A stretch of 64,000 nucleotides of DNA from Neurospora crassa OR74A (Eukaryota > Ascomycota > Sordariomycetes > Sordariales > Sordariaceae), in the NCBI RefSeq assembly GCF_000182925.2, contig NC_026501.1:3286001-3350000 (forward strand), read 5' to 3'. A program made the translations under genes and the position numbers. Shown here piece after piece: positions 23,394-35,286 of the stretch. The notes under the pieces were generated by a model. That model was not told the origin of the DNA. It did not search any database and saw nothing but the letters and a program-made list of their open reading frames with translations. How positions within the stretch are numbered: position 1 is the stretch's first letter; each line of letters starts with the position of its first letter.

Positions 23394-24144
23394 TCAATAT
23401 CCCGCATGCGAATCATCCCCCTCCCTCTGTTCCCCCGGCTGCTCTCCCGGTTCCTTCGTTGGCGACCCCGAAGCAGACATTGCCCCTTCCTCTGGTTTAC
23501 TCCTGTTCTTATGATAGTCATCCAAGTTTCTCAGGCACCTAGTCACATCACCAAAGAAGAGATTTTAGTCAGCTTGGATTTCTTCTTCTCGGGGCGAATA
23601 ATCAAATAATCATACTAGGGCACCGAAAAAAGGACTCTGCCCCCCCGCAGAAACAAAGAGAAGCAACTCACACTTTCATCTGAGGATCAACTTCCTCCCC
23701 CAAGCTCTCCAGCTCCTCAATCATCTTCTGTCTCTCCTCCATGTGGACCGCCATGAATTCAACCAACTTGTGGAGCAGAACGCCTTCGGACCGTTGCAGG
23801 TTTTCGCAGCCGGGGACTATCTTGCTGACGGCTTCAAGGCCGTTGCGGATTTGCGTTCGTCGCTTGTGCTCTGTTTTGTTGATCTTGTCAGTCTACTGCT
23901 GAGACTTTTCCGCCAATGAAGATATGAAAGCCAAGCCATATTCCGAGAATGTTGTGAAGAGATGGGATGTGATATGGCCTGCGGTAGTAAAGGGGGGGTA
24001 TGGAGTTTGATTGTTTGTATGGAGTTTTGGCTTGTTCAGGATTCCCAAGTTGCTCTCCTTCCGAATGTCAAACGTACCAGATTGAATATGATTCTGCTTC
24101 TTTTCCTCCTCCGTCAATCGGGGTCTATCATCCACTGTAACCAT
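23394..24144 (-). CDS. Small bHLH protein, three exons (Ino4/Mlx-like type)
   Basis: No single frame shows this gene. It was assembled from exons 24144-24078, 23870-23672 and 23538-23394, giving 136 residues. The introns are 207 nt (donor GTACGT, CTGAC branch, AACAG acceptor) and 133 nt (donor GTGAGT, branch GCTGACTA, acceptor CTAG). The first join creates a full basic region, KQNHIQSEHKRRTQIRNGL (about 17-35), with the His-Glu-Arg residues used for E-box contact. Helix 1, a short loop and helix 2 (LLHKLVEFMAVHMEERQKM) run to about residue 74. The C-terminus is Pro/Glu/Gly-rich. The arrangement resembles the small fungal bHLH partners that heterodimerise on E-boxes (Ino4, Mlx), so a DNA-binding nuclear role is inferred. 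The start, ATCATGGTT, has no coding sequence evident before it. A further upstream non-coding exon is possible. Confidence 0.75.
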
Positions 24145-26109
24145 GATAGTTGTCGGAGTGTGGTTTCGATATCGACGATGCTGCTGTCTTCCACAAGCCA
24201 AACTTTGTATTTTTTTTTCTTTAATTTTTTTTTCCCCCGTAGACTCTTCTAGCCGCGCCTCGACGGGGATGTTTCGGTTGATTGAGAATGCGCTGTCGAT
24301 AATACACTGAACGAGCTGACGGTCGAACGCACACTACATGGAAGGAGATAAGTATGTAGTGCACGTAGTCGTGGTCGTGTTGTTCGGTCGAGGAAAGACA
24401 ATGCATGGCTAGCGTAGATAATTTTGTGACATGTGATCACGTTCAAGGTACCTAGCTCCTGGAAAATCGGCAACCAGGGGAATGCTTTGTGCCATGACGT
24501 GGATTGCCCGTGGGCTGGAGTGGGAGATTCCTGAGTGAGCAACAACAGCCAAAAGTACGGAATCCGCCAGCAAGGTTGACAAGCACAGATAGGAGCGGGA
24601 GATGGGCGTCGTGGGATTTTACACGAAGCGCACTGCAGGTGAACCACGGCTCTTCAACCCCCATATTTTCCATGCAGTTGTACAGTACTATCCTAACCCC
24701 GGCTGCAGGTGATCGTATTGCTCAGACCAAGGGTTACGGCACTGTACTTACTTAGTACAGACTTTCCGCTGCACGTTAGAAAACTAAGTAGACGTAGTCT
24801 GAAATTTCACACCAGCAATTGTCGCCCCAAGTGACCGAACAGCGATAATAAAGCCTCGGTAATTACTGTGATAGCACATATATGAACATAGCGCAAGAAA
24901 AAAAAAAAAAAAGAATTGGCGATGCTTCATACAGTACGTAGTTATGAGAGTGTTGAACATGAACATCACACCAATCAAACAATACAATTTACAAATACAT
25001 TCTCATATTGCTTCAGGGAAATACCTGGAGTAGGCTTTAAAATTCTAATCATACAATGTTCAGCATACCGCCCTAACAGAAAAAAAAAAAAGTAATGTAA
25101 GCAGAGAGTCCAAGTTGAAGATACCCATCGCCGTTTGTTCCCTCCAAATGCAGCATGAAAAATGTCAATATCCCTATTTTACTCTCTCGTCGTATCATCT
25201 GTGATTCCATGCCAACTTCTCCAGCACCACCATTGTTCAAGAACGAAAAGAAAATCATTGTCTGCTTCGCTCAAGCATGTCAACAACGATTTAGCAGAGT
25301 AACGTCGGTCGATCACAGTACAGGGATATGTGACGTGAAACGAAACTTTTCCCGTCTTGAACAAGTAAAAGAAATGCAGAAAATAAAGAACCCGTCATTC
25401 CCCCCCTTTTTTTTTTTCGTTGTACCCGCGTGCAAGTATCGCTAACGTCTTTTTGGACCCTATTCCCAGGCTGGTGATGCAGACCCATGAAGTGAATCCG
25501 CCCGAGGAAACACCAGCTGGACCCCAGTCAAACAGATGTGAAGGGTTCTTCGTGACCGAGAAGGGGTGTAGACAGCCGACTACCCAACCTGCTTCAGAGG
25601 TCATATTGGCATCGCGTAGACAGCGAGACTGGAAGAACCAGTGGCAGCATTTTCCTTTGTCGACGCTTCATCGCCAATTAGGCGACTTCCAAAGATGCAC
25701 CCCCAAAACGGTTGACAGAAACTCGCTTCTTATGTTGTTTGTCTTGTGTCTTCTACCGTATAGAATGTTCCACCCCTCTCTTCCGCTGTTGATACTTGAA
25801 ACAAAACAAAAAGCGAACAAAACGCCAATTCCCAATGTCGAAACACGTATGTAGCGACGAGTGTATCATTCGATTGTAAGATGAACCAATTGGAGATAGT
25901 CGAAACGGGAAAGGCCTAATATCTTCTTCGTGAGAGGCAGATGGTAGGCAATGTATGGGTGATTCTGTCGGCGGTCAAAGGTAGACGAAGACTGGTAGAG
26001 AGCCGTACTCTCTCAGCACAGGGAGACGCCACGATTTAGAATACCCCTCAGCCCCGTACGTGACAAGGGATCACATAACGTATCGGTCTTGTTCCAAACA
26101 GGAGCAAAT
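24145..26109. other. Intergenic region between the small bHLH gene and the La-protein gene
   Basis: This nearly 2 kb region should contain the promoter of the leftward bHLH gene and the 3' UTR of the leftward La-domain gene. T-rich runs at 24209-24235 and A/T runs near 24898, 25080 and 25407 are present. I see no convincing coding exon. The longest frame, about 25420-25854 on +, begins at TTG and has no known domain. Confidence 0.55.
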
Positions 26110-29058
26110 TTAGGCAGACCCAGCGCGATCAGCCCTCAGTGCGTCCTGGAAATGATGTTGGAGAAGCTCGGGGGCGGCACGGTCTTGGGGCCACACCTTC
26201 GTGATATCGTTGTTGAGCAGAGCGTTGTTGTAGTAATCGAGGAGACACTTAAGACCCTGCTTGTTTGGGGCCTCCTTTGACGCATCCTCCAGCGCCAGAG
26301 TACGGAACTCGGAGTACACCTTGTCATTAAAGTTCTTGAGTAGCAGCTTCGACCAGAACTTGTAAAGAGTCAGCATCTCTTTGGGAGTCTCGCCAGCGGT
26401 GGCCTTTTGACGCTGGTTGAGGGCCGCTTGACGGATGGCGGTGTAAGGCTGGCGATCCATACGAACATTGGCAGAGTCGGAGCTGTATTGATCTAGCCAG
26501 ACCACGACACTCGCGCCATTCTCAACGGCGGCGCCATTGACACCGTTACTTTGCTCGTGACCTGAATCATTGGACTCATAACCGGCCACGGCAGTGGCTT
26601 GGGAAGAGCTCTGGCCTTCCCTGTCGTCATATGCAAGAACGACGACCATCTGTTCGACGGCGGTATCAGAAAGGTTTGTCAAGCTCTCGAGTGTGAGCTC
26701 AGCTACCGGGGGCGCGTAGTCAGGAACACCTGCTGACAACTGCGAATAACCATTAACGGCAGAGCCATTGGAGGCAGGGTCGTAGTGAGCGGGATTCACG
26801 TATCCGGCCTGGAACATCTGGTCCTCGGGGAAACCGGCGTACGTGGCTGCCACAGGGTAGTTCTGGGGAATTACTGGGGCACCGTAAGGGGTCATCTGAT
26901 GAAATGGGCTCTGGTAAGGAGCATAGTTCGTCGGTCCGTTGTGGCGGAGGTGCTCGAGGCGGTCTTCTTCCCGCAGCACAAACTTAGACCATGATTCCTT
27001 GCTGCGTAGTCTTTCCTGACCGTCTTCGCCAATGACAAACTCGATCTTGTCGGAAAGGGAGCAAGCGAAGCGAATGGTCTCCCGATCCTTGCTGAGCTCG
27101 CGCATGCGCCTGAAGCTAGCGATCACGTCCAGAAACACCCAGCCGGAGCCATCCATGTGTCTACGAAGGAAGGTATCCTTGCAAAGGTTCTCAAGCGAGA
27201 GATAGTACTCGACCTGGGCCTTGATAACCGGCACCATGGGATCGTAGGCCGGGTAGTAGACATATGGCACGGGGTACTGGGGCACAGAGTATTCGTGGGG
27301 TTGAGCCATCCTCGGTGCAAAAGCAGGGGCGGATCCGTTGCGGCCAGCATTTTGGTTGGAGCCAGTCCACTTGCCTCTGCCCCTAGTTGACTGATTGTAA
27401 GAGCCGGAGGACTGACCGGCATGCTGGGGCGGGGAGTTGTGCTGGCGTGATTGGTAAGACGAGTGGCCATACTGACCGTTGCCGGTATAGCCAGACTGGT
27501 GAGAGCCAGAGGTGCCATTGTGGCCGCCGCGACCACGATATCCACCACGACCACGCTCAGGTCGACCCTCGCGGCCAGAGTACTGCTGGCCGTTTACACC
27601 GTGGTGTGCTCCGTCTTTAGTGGAGTCAGTTCCCTTGTGATGACGCTCATGGGAGCGGGAAGACAACGATGGTCCTGCCTCGGAGGTTGTTCCAGCCTCA
27701 TTATGTCCTTCCTTGACGGACGATCCCTTTTTGGTTGCATTCTGAAGGGGTATTAGGTTCTGACTACCATAACGGGACTGCGATATGCGATAAACAGCGG
27801 GATGGGGACAACTTCGACTTACAATGGATGTCTCAGCTCCTGAGTCGCGAGCTTGCTCGTTGTTCCCGGAAACCGACAGTTTACGTGCATCCTTCGAGGG
27901 GGCTGCGTCGACAGAGGTACGCTTGGAAATGTGAGCTTGGGTGTTCGCGCGCGTAGGCATGTTGGTCTCACGGGGGCGAGATCCGGCACGCTTATGCCCG
28001 TTAGGACCGCCGGTTGTTGGCGCCCTCTCGTTCTGGGAAGTGACATTTGAAGCATTGGTGGCGTTGGTGTTGTGTGGCCTTGTAGACCCTTGCTCACGAC
28101 CACCCCGAGCTCCGCCTCGGGTCTTAGAACCGCGCGGTGGCAGCGGCGTGTTGAAAACAACGGTAGGCTGAATGTCAACAGCAACCCACGTCTTCTTCTT
28201 GGAAGATCCAGAATCCTCCTGAGGTTCCTTCTCGGTAGTCTTTTCTTGAGCCTTTTCCTTGGGAGCCTCGGTGCTAGCGCTGGCCGCGGACTTCGGGTCC
28301 GGCCACGAGGCGGCATCGGCCACTGGAGGCAAAGCCACCGCATTCTTTTCCTCCTTGTCCACACGCGCGCCCCGGGGGCCGTTCCTGCGCTGATGTTGAT
28401 CGGCAGCTCTTGAGAGGTCGGTGGCCTTCCGGTGAGGCTTGTCTCCGTTCGCGCCATTCAAGGATGTGCTTTGGCTCTCGCTGTCTTGGTTCTTGGCCTC
28501 GGCGGAAACAGCATCGGAGGTAGGAGCAGGAGAAGTCTTCAACTTGGCGGCCTGTGCTTCCTGTCTTTGAGCCCAAATATTGACTGTGGGCAGTGGGGCT
28601 TCAGAGAGAATAACCTTGGGTGCCTCCTTGACCTTCTCCTTCTCCTCCTCAGCTTGTTGTTCATTCTGGGGCTCTTTCTCACTGCCCCGAGCCTTCTTGC
28701 CCTTCCGGCCTTTCCTGCCGTCTGTGCTCTCATTCGACCGGGAGGTACGGCTCACGGACCTGGAAATCTTGTCCTCTGACTGCTGCTGAGGCTGTGCTGG
28801 TGCCGCTTCATTCTCGCGAGTTGTCTTGTTGCTCTCTTCCGTTGCTGGCGCGATAACGGACAAGGACTCGGCATTCTGCTTCGATTGTTCGGCAGGGAGT
28901 TGGGTGGTCTTGCCGGCTTCGGAGGTCTCGGTGACCTCGGCCTCATTGGGGGTCGCTGACGGTACTGCAGTGGCTGATGACACATCGTCCTTGGTGCTCG
29001 GCTGAGTAGCAGCCTGGCCCTTCGCGGCTTGTGCGTAGGAAAACGTTGTGCCCGACAT
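26110..29058 (-). CDS. La-domain (LARP-type) RNA-binding protein
   Basis: There are two exons, 29058-27823 and 27741-26110, giving 955 residues. The intron (27742-27822, 81 nt) has donor GTAAGT and acceptor TTCAG. It is a multiple of three and free of stops, so the frame also reads through it. The N-terminal half is disordered and low complexity (Ala/Glu/Lys/Ser/Pro). An Arg-Gly/Gly-Tyr/Gln-rich segment lies around 470-560. A La-type winged-helix module is at about 580-655, recognised by VEYYLSLENLCKDTFLRRHMD, then GWVFLDVIASF and a charged end. Proteins of this build (Slf1/Sro9 in yeast, LARP1/4 in animals) bind mRNA 3' ends or poly(A) and affect translation and stability on ribosomes. The C-terminal part contains no RRM that I recognise. 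The start MSGTTFSYAQAAKG in AAAATGTCGGG matches the common 'SYAQAAKG' leader of fungal relatives. Confidence 0.88.
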   Translation of the reverse strand: MSGTTFSYAQAAKGQAATQPSTKDDVSSATAVPSATPNEAEVTETSEAGKTTQLPAEQSKQNAESLSVIAPATEESNKTTRENEAAPAQPQQQSEDKISRSVSRTSRSNESTDGRKGRKGKKARGSEKEPQNEQQAEEEKEKVKEAPKVILSEAPLPTVNIWAQRQEAQAAKLKTSPAPTSDAVSAEAKNQDSESQSTSLNGANGDKPHRKATDLSRAADQHQRRNGPRGARVDKEEKNAVALPPVADAASWPDPKSAASASTEAPKEKAQEKTTEKEPQEDSGSSKKKTWVAVDIQPTVVFNTPLPPRGSKTRGGARGGREQGSTRPHNTNATNASNVTSQNERAPTTGGPNGHKRAGSRPRETNMPTRANTQAHISKRTSVDAAPSKDARKLSVSGNNEQARDSGAETSIVSRSCPHPAVYRISQSRYGSQNLIPLQNATKKGSSVKEGHNEAGTTSEAGPSLSSRSHERHHKGTDSTKDGAHHGVNGQQYSGREGRPERGRGGYRGRGGHNGTSGSHQSGYTGNGQYGHSSYQSRQHNSPPQHAGQSSGSYNQSTRGRGKWTGSNQNAGRNGSAPAFAPRMAQPHEYSVPQYPVPYVYYPAYDPMVPVIKAQVEYYLSLENLCKDTFLRRHMDGSGWVFLDVIASFRRMRELSKDRETIRFACSLSDKIEFVIGEDGQERLRSKESWSKFVLREEDRLEHLRHNGPTNYAPYQSPFHQMTPYGAPVIPQNYPVAATYAGFPEDQMFQAGYVNPAHYDPASNGSAVNGYSQLSAGVPDYAPPVAELTLESLTNLSDTAVEQMVVVLAYDDREGQSSSQATAVAGYESNDSGHEQSNGVNGAAVENGASVVVWLDQYSSDSANVRMDRQPYTAIRQAALNQRQKATAGETPKEMLTLYKFWSKLLLKNFNDKVYSEFRTLALEDASKEAPNKQGLKCLLDYYNNALLNNDITKVWPQDRAAPELLQHHFQDALRADRAGSA

Positions 29059-32000
29059 TTTGTTTTGGGTAGTGCGGGTGTTAAGCAAGTTGCAAGACGA
29101 TAGGTTGATCGAGGAGAAGCTCGGTCGGTCGTGCAGACTAGGTCTAGGTCGCCTCGGCTAAACTGCTCACGAAGGCCGCCGGTGATGATCGGATGTCCGG
29201 AGAAGAGCGAGAATTACCTCTCCTCTCTGACAATCTGCTGACGGCACTAAGGCCTTTGACGATCTTGAGTGACGACTCGATGTCGGGTACTGCGGGGCAG
29301 ACTGTTGCTGCAGCTGGACTCGGTTGCACGGTTTTGTCTCGGTCGAAGTCTGAGAGAACGTAGACGTTGCCGAAACAAGGAGCACGATCTTTGGAGAAGG
29401 TGTTTGGTGACTCGACAGCAAAAATTCTTGCCGATGCGCACGGGTACACCGTCGGGAAAGATCTCGCTTGCGGGGCGTCCACCAGGTGTCAGAGCTGTCT
29501 GGGCCTCGAGAAGATTGAATCGAAGGTGCAGGCTGTTGTCGATGACGACCAAGGATGCAAACGAATCAACCGGGAGGGGGGAGAGAGCTGAGGAGAGCGG
29601 AGCAGAGCGGAGGAGAGCGGAGGAGAGCAGATGATGGCACGCCTGGCGTCGAATGCGTAAGTAAATGCCTGGAGTCCTGTGGGTGTCCAATAACAAGTTG
29701 CTGGGTCCACAGAGAGGTCGAGATTTAACCCTAAAGATGGCAGCCTCGGGATGCAGTCTGTAGGTAAAGTGGTAAGAAATGGGGTTGGGTTGCGCGGGTG
29801 GGGGGAGGGTTGGTTAAGGGAAAAAAAAACAAAAGGGAAGAAAAAAAAAGTTATTGGAGGGGACAGTGGTCCTTCCCAAATTGGATCGGATCCAGCAACT
29901 CAGATTTGTGTGGAATAAATTTTTCTTCGGCTCCTGGGTGAAGTTCTGCCGCAGTAGTGGGGATGGACAAGGAAGGTCCGCCGCGTATCCGTACCTCTAC
30001 CGTTAACCCACAAGCAGGAATGCTGCGATTGAGGTGCCAATCTATTCACTCACGTTATCGTGGGAATCCTAATTGATTAGGCGGTTTTCGATTACTGAGT
30101 GTGTTGCCTGAACAAGAACGAGGAGAATCTGATTCATGCCTGCCCGGTGCTTGCCCTGTACAAAATAACGGACGGGAGGGTTTGTGCGGGGAGGGGAAGG
30201 GACGGGACGGAGGGGAATTGGAGGGGAGGCGTTCAGGTTGCCACGGTTAATGCAGGCCCGTGTAAGTATCAGCCACCGGCAACAATTGAAGCGATGTGAG
30301 CCACCCAAGCACGGGCAGCCGCACTGTAGAGGGGTATCTAGGTAGGTTCTTACAGTAGCATGGAACAAAGTGTGAAGGGCCCAGGTCTCTCCGCCTCCAT
30401 TCGATCAAACTTTTATTCCAAACTCCCAGGTTCCTTTTTCGAGTCATTGACGCTGGTCGAGATCCGATGAGCCACATCAATGGACATATCGCCGCAGTTG
30501 GACCCCCGAATAGGTGACGCTTGTCTCGCGCAGTATATGTATACAATAACACAAATGAGTACCTTTTTGAGGCTGACGAGTTAAGCACTCAAACAACTTC
30601 TAACAAGACCCGAGTCCAACAACCCATAAGACCGACCCTCTACTTCCATGTGCTATGCGAACTAGCGAGTCTACTTTGAGCAGGTAGCGGTTTCGGTCAC
30701 CGCAGTTTCTAGAACTTGGTGCAGAAACGTGCACGAATCGCTCGCGGGCGGTTGCAAACGCAAGACTTCCCGTCCCCTGGCCGCCGCTTTTGCTAATCAA
30801 ATGGCTGCCGAAGTTTTGGGCACCAAAAGCCGCTCGTTTCAGCCCCATTCTCGCCGAAGGGCTTTGACTTTTGTGAAGGGAAACATGGCTGAACCGGGCG
30901 GGTGGCACCCACTGTCCTTGCATCAACGCCTTCACAAACGCAACGTACCGACAGCTGGAAGTGAAAAAGGGAGTGTTCGGCTGACAGTTTAGGTGCGGTA
31001 ATGTCAACTGATAGAGCGAGTAGAGCTGGTGGTCACTTCACATATCCTGATAGCCCCTAAAGTCCTAGAACGGATGGTGCTTCCAAATCGACAGTATACT
31101 TTGGTAAGCCATGTACACTATATACAATCTCCATGCCAACGCCAAGTGGGTGAGTGAAGCCCGCCAATTCTGTCAACATCCGTCCATCTCACATGTAAGC
31201 ATGGGATTTGTACCCAATACCTCCGCTTGTGACATGTCGATAGCATTCAAGAGCTTGGTGCGACATGGCTCCTTCTGGCCGAGGATCCGAAGTTCATCAG
31301 AAAACAAATACAAACAGACAAAACTAAAGTAAAGCGGCTGACTAAGAACATGTCAAGATCTTCAGCATGTGATTAGGGGACAAATCAAACACCTACAGCA
31401 GCTGGATGACTCGCGGGACTTCTTGAAACGGTAAACCAGACAACTGATATAGAAAACACCGAAGTTCTGATGTATGATATGACCTGGATATGCCATATGG
31501 AACTCTGCTATGGTTTGCTTCCATGCGGTGGTAAAGCGGTCTGTGGGAACTCGGAAGCATAGCGGGATGTCGGATCTTCCAAGATTGGGAGGTGGGTTAG
31601 GGTTCTATTTTCCGTGCCGCCGCCGCCGCCCCCTCCCCAATTGCCCACTCCCGACCAAAGATCAGCATTACGGGCACTCGACGTCGCTATATATTATTTT
31701 AGGAACTGTAAATACGCACAACATACGGACCGGTGAATGTTACCTCATTTTGAGACGGATTTACCCCCAATTTGAGCATAAAGTGATTGGTATCGTGATA
31801 CGAGTTCAGAGTGGTCCGTACAATGATGTTGCCCCATGCTATAAAAGAGGTGATAGAATAAAAAAAATCTAGTCTTGTAGTTTCATATTTTCAAGCAGCC
31901 CATCTCAGCGCCCGAGACGGAGTTCTCTACGTACATATGTATTTGGTGTGACACGTGCGGGTGCGCCGAACATGGAAAGCGGAGCGGGTGGAGCCGGCGA

Positions 32001-34754
32001 GGACAAAAGCGAGGAAAACCCGACCAGAAGCAATAACAATCTCCAATTCCCGACCGCCCCCGACCGCCCCCCGGTCCTTTTCCTATTCGCTTTCGGAGCG
32101 CGCCCTGCTGGGTGTGTTGCTCGCAAACTTGTCGATGATGTCCGCCCCCCCCATGACAAAGGTAACTCGAACATTTGATTCCTTACCCAAGACACATTGC
32201 CGCCCTGTTTGCAAGCCGCATAACTCTGCCATTGGATCTTTAGGTAAAATACATAGTCGCTGACTGGATGCCCGTCTTCCCCCGGACTCCACGTGGATCC
32301 AATGACGGATGTGCGACCCGACCCCGGCCCCCGCATGGAACCCGCCCCGCCCCGCTTAGCTCGCTTCTTCATCGCCCTGCCAGCCAGGACAGCAGTCCCG
32401 CCATAACGCCTTGCTACACTATTGTGTAGAGGTAGATTCCAGTTTGCTTGTCGCCGCGCCGTGGTGCCGCGTCTTGTTGACCGCCCCAAGTCTGTTTCAA
32501 ACTCAAGTCTTTGGACCATGGAGAGCGAGACATCATTGTCGGGTCAGCATGGAACAGTGTGCATGTGCACATGTGCATGTGATAAGATGCCATGTGCACC
32601 GCACCTACGCGAAGCGATTGGCCGAAAGGGGAGCAGAAGGGACGAGGGCGGACTGGGAAAATGCGATCAGATTAAATTAGTTGGACCGGATTGGATGGGA
32701 TGTCGGAGTATGTAGTATAGTGTACTGCGCAGTAGATCAGATCTGCCAGATTCGTCATGGACTGCGTAGTGTACATAGTGTACCCAAGGAGCCAAGGAAC
32801 GTCCATTGGCGGCAACGGTGGGACCCGGTGAATTGGAGACTGACTGGATGGGGAGATCATCGTTCGGTCATTCGCTAAGAGGGCATGTCGGCGGAACAAC
32901 GTCCGTCTACCTGCGTCCTAGGTAAAGGTAATTTGATAAGTGGTGAGCGGAGCACGGAATTACTTGGGCGCAATGGTTCGCATCAACCTTGACGAGAACG
33001 TCGATGGCATAAAACTTGCAACGGAGTATATGAACAACTTGAAATGTGTGAGCTCATGAGGGCACTGAGACTGGCGCTCGGATTTGACCATTTCCCGAAT
33101 GCACTTGGTTCGCGGGGAGGGTGCAAATGATCGTAGATCCAACGCCCCCAATTCTGCGACATCCTCAACTAGTGGCCGCGATCATCCTTGGAAATCTTCA
33201 ACCACTCGCCGGGGAATAACAGGCAGTACGGTGTGTTTTTCCGAGTTTGAAATGAAGTATTGCTGTTGGAACAAGTCCTCGTGGATACCCGAAACGTTTG
33301 ATAGGTGTTTCCGGTATGTGATCATTGGCTGTCGTAACAAATATTTCCAGGCATAGAACAAACACCAAACCCGAAACATCATGGCAAAGCTTTGTTCTAC
33401 GCGCGTTTATGGAGTCGTTCATCGGTTTGGCCGTCGGGGTCGCTTCTGGCTTGATTTTAGGTCGCTCATCTGCGCCGTGTCGCGATAGTTGGGATAGGGT
33501 CGAGGAAGGGCGTATACCAACAATGGGCGAAAATGATATAGAGTATGGTAGAATATGTGCTGGCAGCATCAATAGTTGTCAGTAAGTCGAGTAAGATTGT
33601 TTGGCGCAACGCTGGCTTTTTCTTTGTTCATCAGATAGAGTCCCTTGGCATCTGGTTGTTGTCCTTACAGGTCGAGATTCGATGAGACTCGTGGTTCTAT
33701 TGGGCCATGGTCTCTTGGTGTGTTCTTGCGTCGCTTTTTCGAGTATGGACAGAACTGACTGCGGCATACAGCTGGTTGACGAAAAATTGTTTTATATCGT
33801 CTACATGGCCTTCTTTAGCCTCCTTGTTCAAGATCTTAAAGATGAGGAGCTGCTGTATCGGCGAAAGAGCCAGTGGGTAGCCTAGTGTTGTTGTCAGATA
33901 ATTTGATGGAGGTACATTCCCTCATCGAGCGTCAGGGGTTGAGAGTGAAAACGCACGCTTCTTTTGCTTCGAGGGAGAATCAACATTCGAAAGGCTTGGC
34001 CGCGCCGAGAACTGAATATGGACTTGTCGTCGTGATGAACTTGTCGTCGTCCATCGGAGCGGGATGTGGGTCTGCGTTGGCTAATTGTTCGGAAACTACC
34101 TGTACGTCAAGCGACTGGTCACATGAGGCAGTGTCTCTGGTGCCGTAATGGTGTAAAAGCATTCCATTGAAGAAAACGTACCTTGGAATATCTGCATGTG
34201 CACCGCCGTTTTGCACATGCAAGCAGATTCAGGGTCTTCGGCCGTAGCTCGGGTAACACCCTTGACTGCCCTGCAGAAGGAGATAGTCTGTGCCTGTAGA
34301 CAATGCCAATCACAAGGGAAGTATTGACCCACGAGTAGTATAATGCCACAGCATGCTTCTACCATCAACCATCAAAGGCTTGTCGGATATCCTGCATGCG
34401 CCTGCTCATGGCGAAACGATGATCCCTTATGGGATGTTTGGGTGGGAGGACCGGGGGGGGACAAGTACATGACAAGGGTTGGACGCCACTTCAGCAAGCA
34501 GGAACCAGGAACCGAGACACCGGTGCGCGGATCCACAAATAGGGCTGACCAATGACATATTATACAATCGCCAAGTTCAACCTCACGGCATATAAATGCA
34601 GATTCTCAGATAAAACTCCAAAGCAATGAACGTGGTGGTCGCTCCCAAACCTCATTCATTGGCGACCGCGATGGCTTCATACGACCGTTCAGGCAACCTC
34701 AAGACCCTCCAGGGGCACCCCCATCTCCACTGATGCAAGGCCCAGACCACCTTC
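29059..34754. other. Long intergenic region upstream of the La-protein gene
   Basis: About 5.7 kb between two divergent genes. The first 600-700 bases are Ser/Arg-rich in translation, contain GGAGAGC repeats near 29590-29630, and probably form the long leader of the La-protein gene. Elsewhere there are small palindromes (CATGTGCACATG at 32562-32573; TACTGCGCAGTA at 32723-32734), C-rich runs near 32060-32150, and short AT-rich patches. A 65-codon start-less frame on the minus strand at about 33697-33900 looks mildly protein-like but cannot be joined to a gene. No RNA gene was recognised. Confidence 0.55.
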
Positions 34755-34762
34755 TATAAAAG
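34755..34762 (+). promoter_or_regulatory. TATA-box candidate (TATAAAAG)
   Basis: A TATAAAAG octamer lies about 525 bp upstream of the ATG at 35287. It precedes a pyrimidine-rich and CAACAACA-rich leader typical of a transcribed 5' UTR. It fits a long-leader promoter for the 35287 gene. Transcript ends would be needed to confirm it. Confidence 0.4.
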
Positions 34763-35022
34763 TTGTTGAACAGCTCTGCTACAGGTACCACTTACCTGCG
34801 TCTAGCGATACCTCTAATCATTTCAGGCCCTGAGACTTCCCCGCTGAAGCTTTATTCTTGCCTACCTCTCGCTAACTAACTTGCCCTAGGGGTCCCTTAC
34901 CTCCTGTATTTCCTTCTCTCTTCAGGTGCTTAGTTGCCTGTGTACTCCCCCGCAGACCCTCGGGCAGATTCGAAACACCCCCTGACACGCTCCGGACAAA
35001 GAGTGCCCAGGTCCACCAGTAA

Positions 35023-35077
35023 GGCGCGCCTTCCCAAAACGTGTCCATCAGTAGCCAATAGGGCGCGCCTTCCCAAA
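35023..35077. repeat. Direct repeat of a 16-mer around an AscI-like palindrome
   Basis: GGCGCGCCTTCCCAAA occurs at 35023-35038 and again at 35062-35077, 39 bp apart, and the flanking bases are also partly similar (AGTA/AATA before). It lies in the presumed 5' leader of the gene starting at 35287. The core GGCGCGCC is itself palindromic. It could be a protein-binding site pair or a small duplication. Confidence 0.7.
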
Positions 35078-35286
35078 TCGGCTGTTGTTTTTGTAGGGCT
35101 GAGCCTGGGACTAAAGCAAATCTCCCGCCCGTCCCGGCCCTCTCTCGTTCTTCTCCTCTTTCCTCTTCTTCAACGATCGCAACCAAAGCTTTCAACAACA
35201 TCAACAACAACATTCTGTCTTCACTTTCTGCAAACTGCAACAACGCTTTTCATCTCATCAATCACTCAGCAACCACCATCAACAAA

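Noticed and set aside
31905-32519. 204-codon minus frame rich in Arg, Gly and Pro
   Set aside because: The composition follows local C-rich runs, overlapping frames on the other strand are also open, and no domain is visible.
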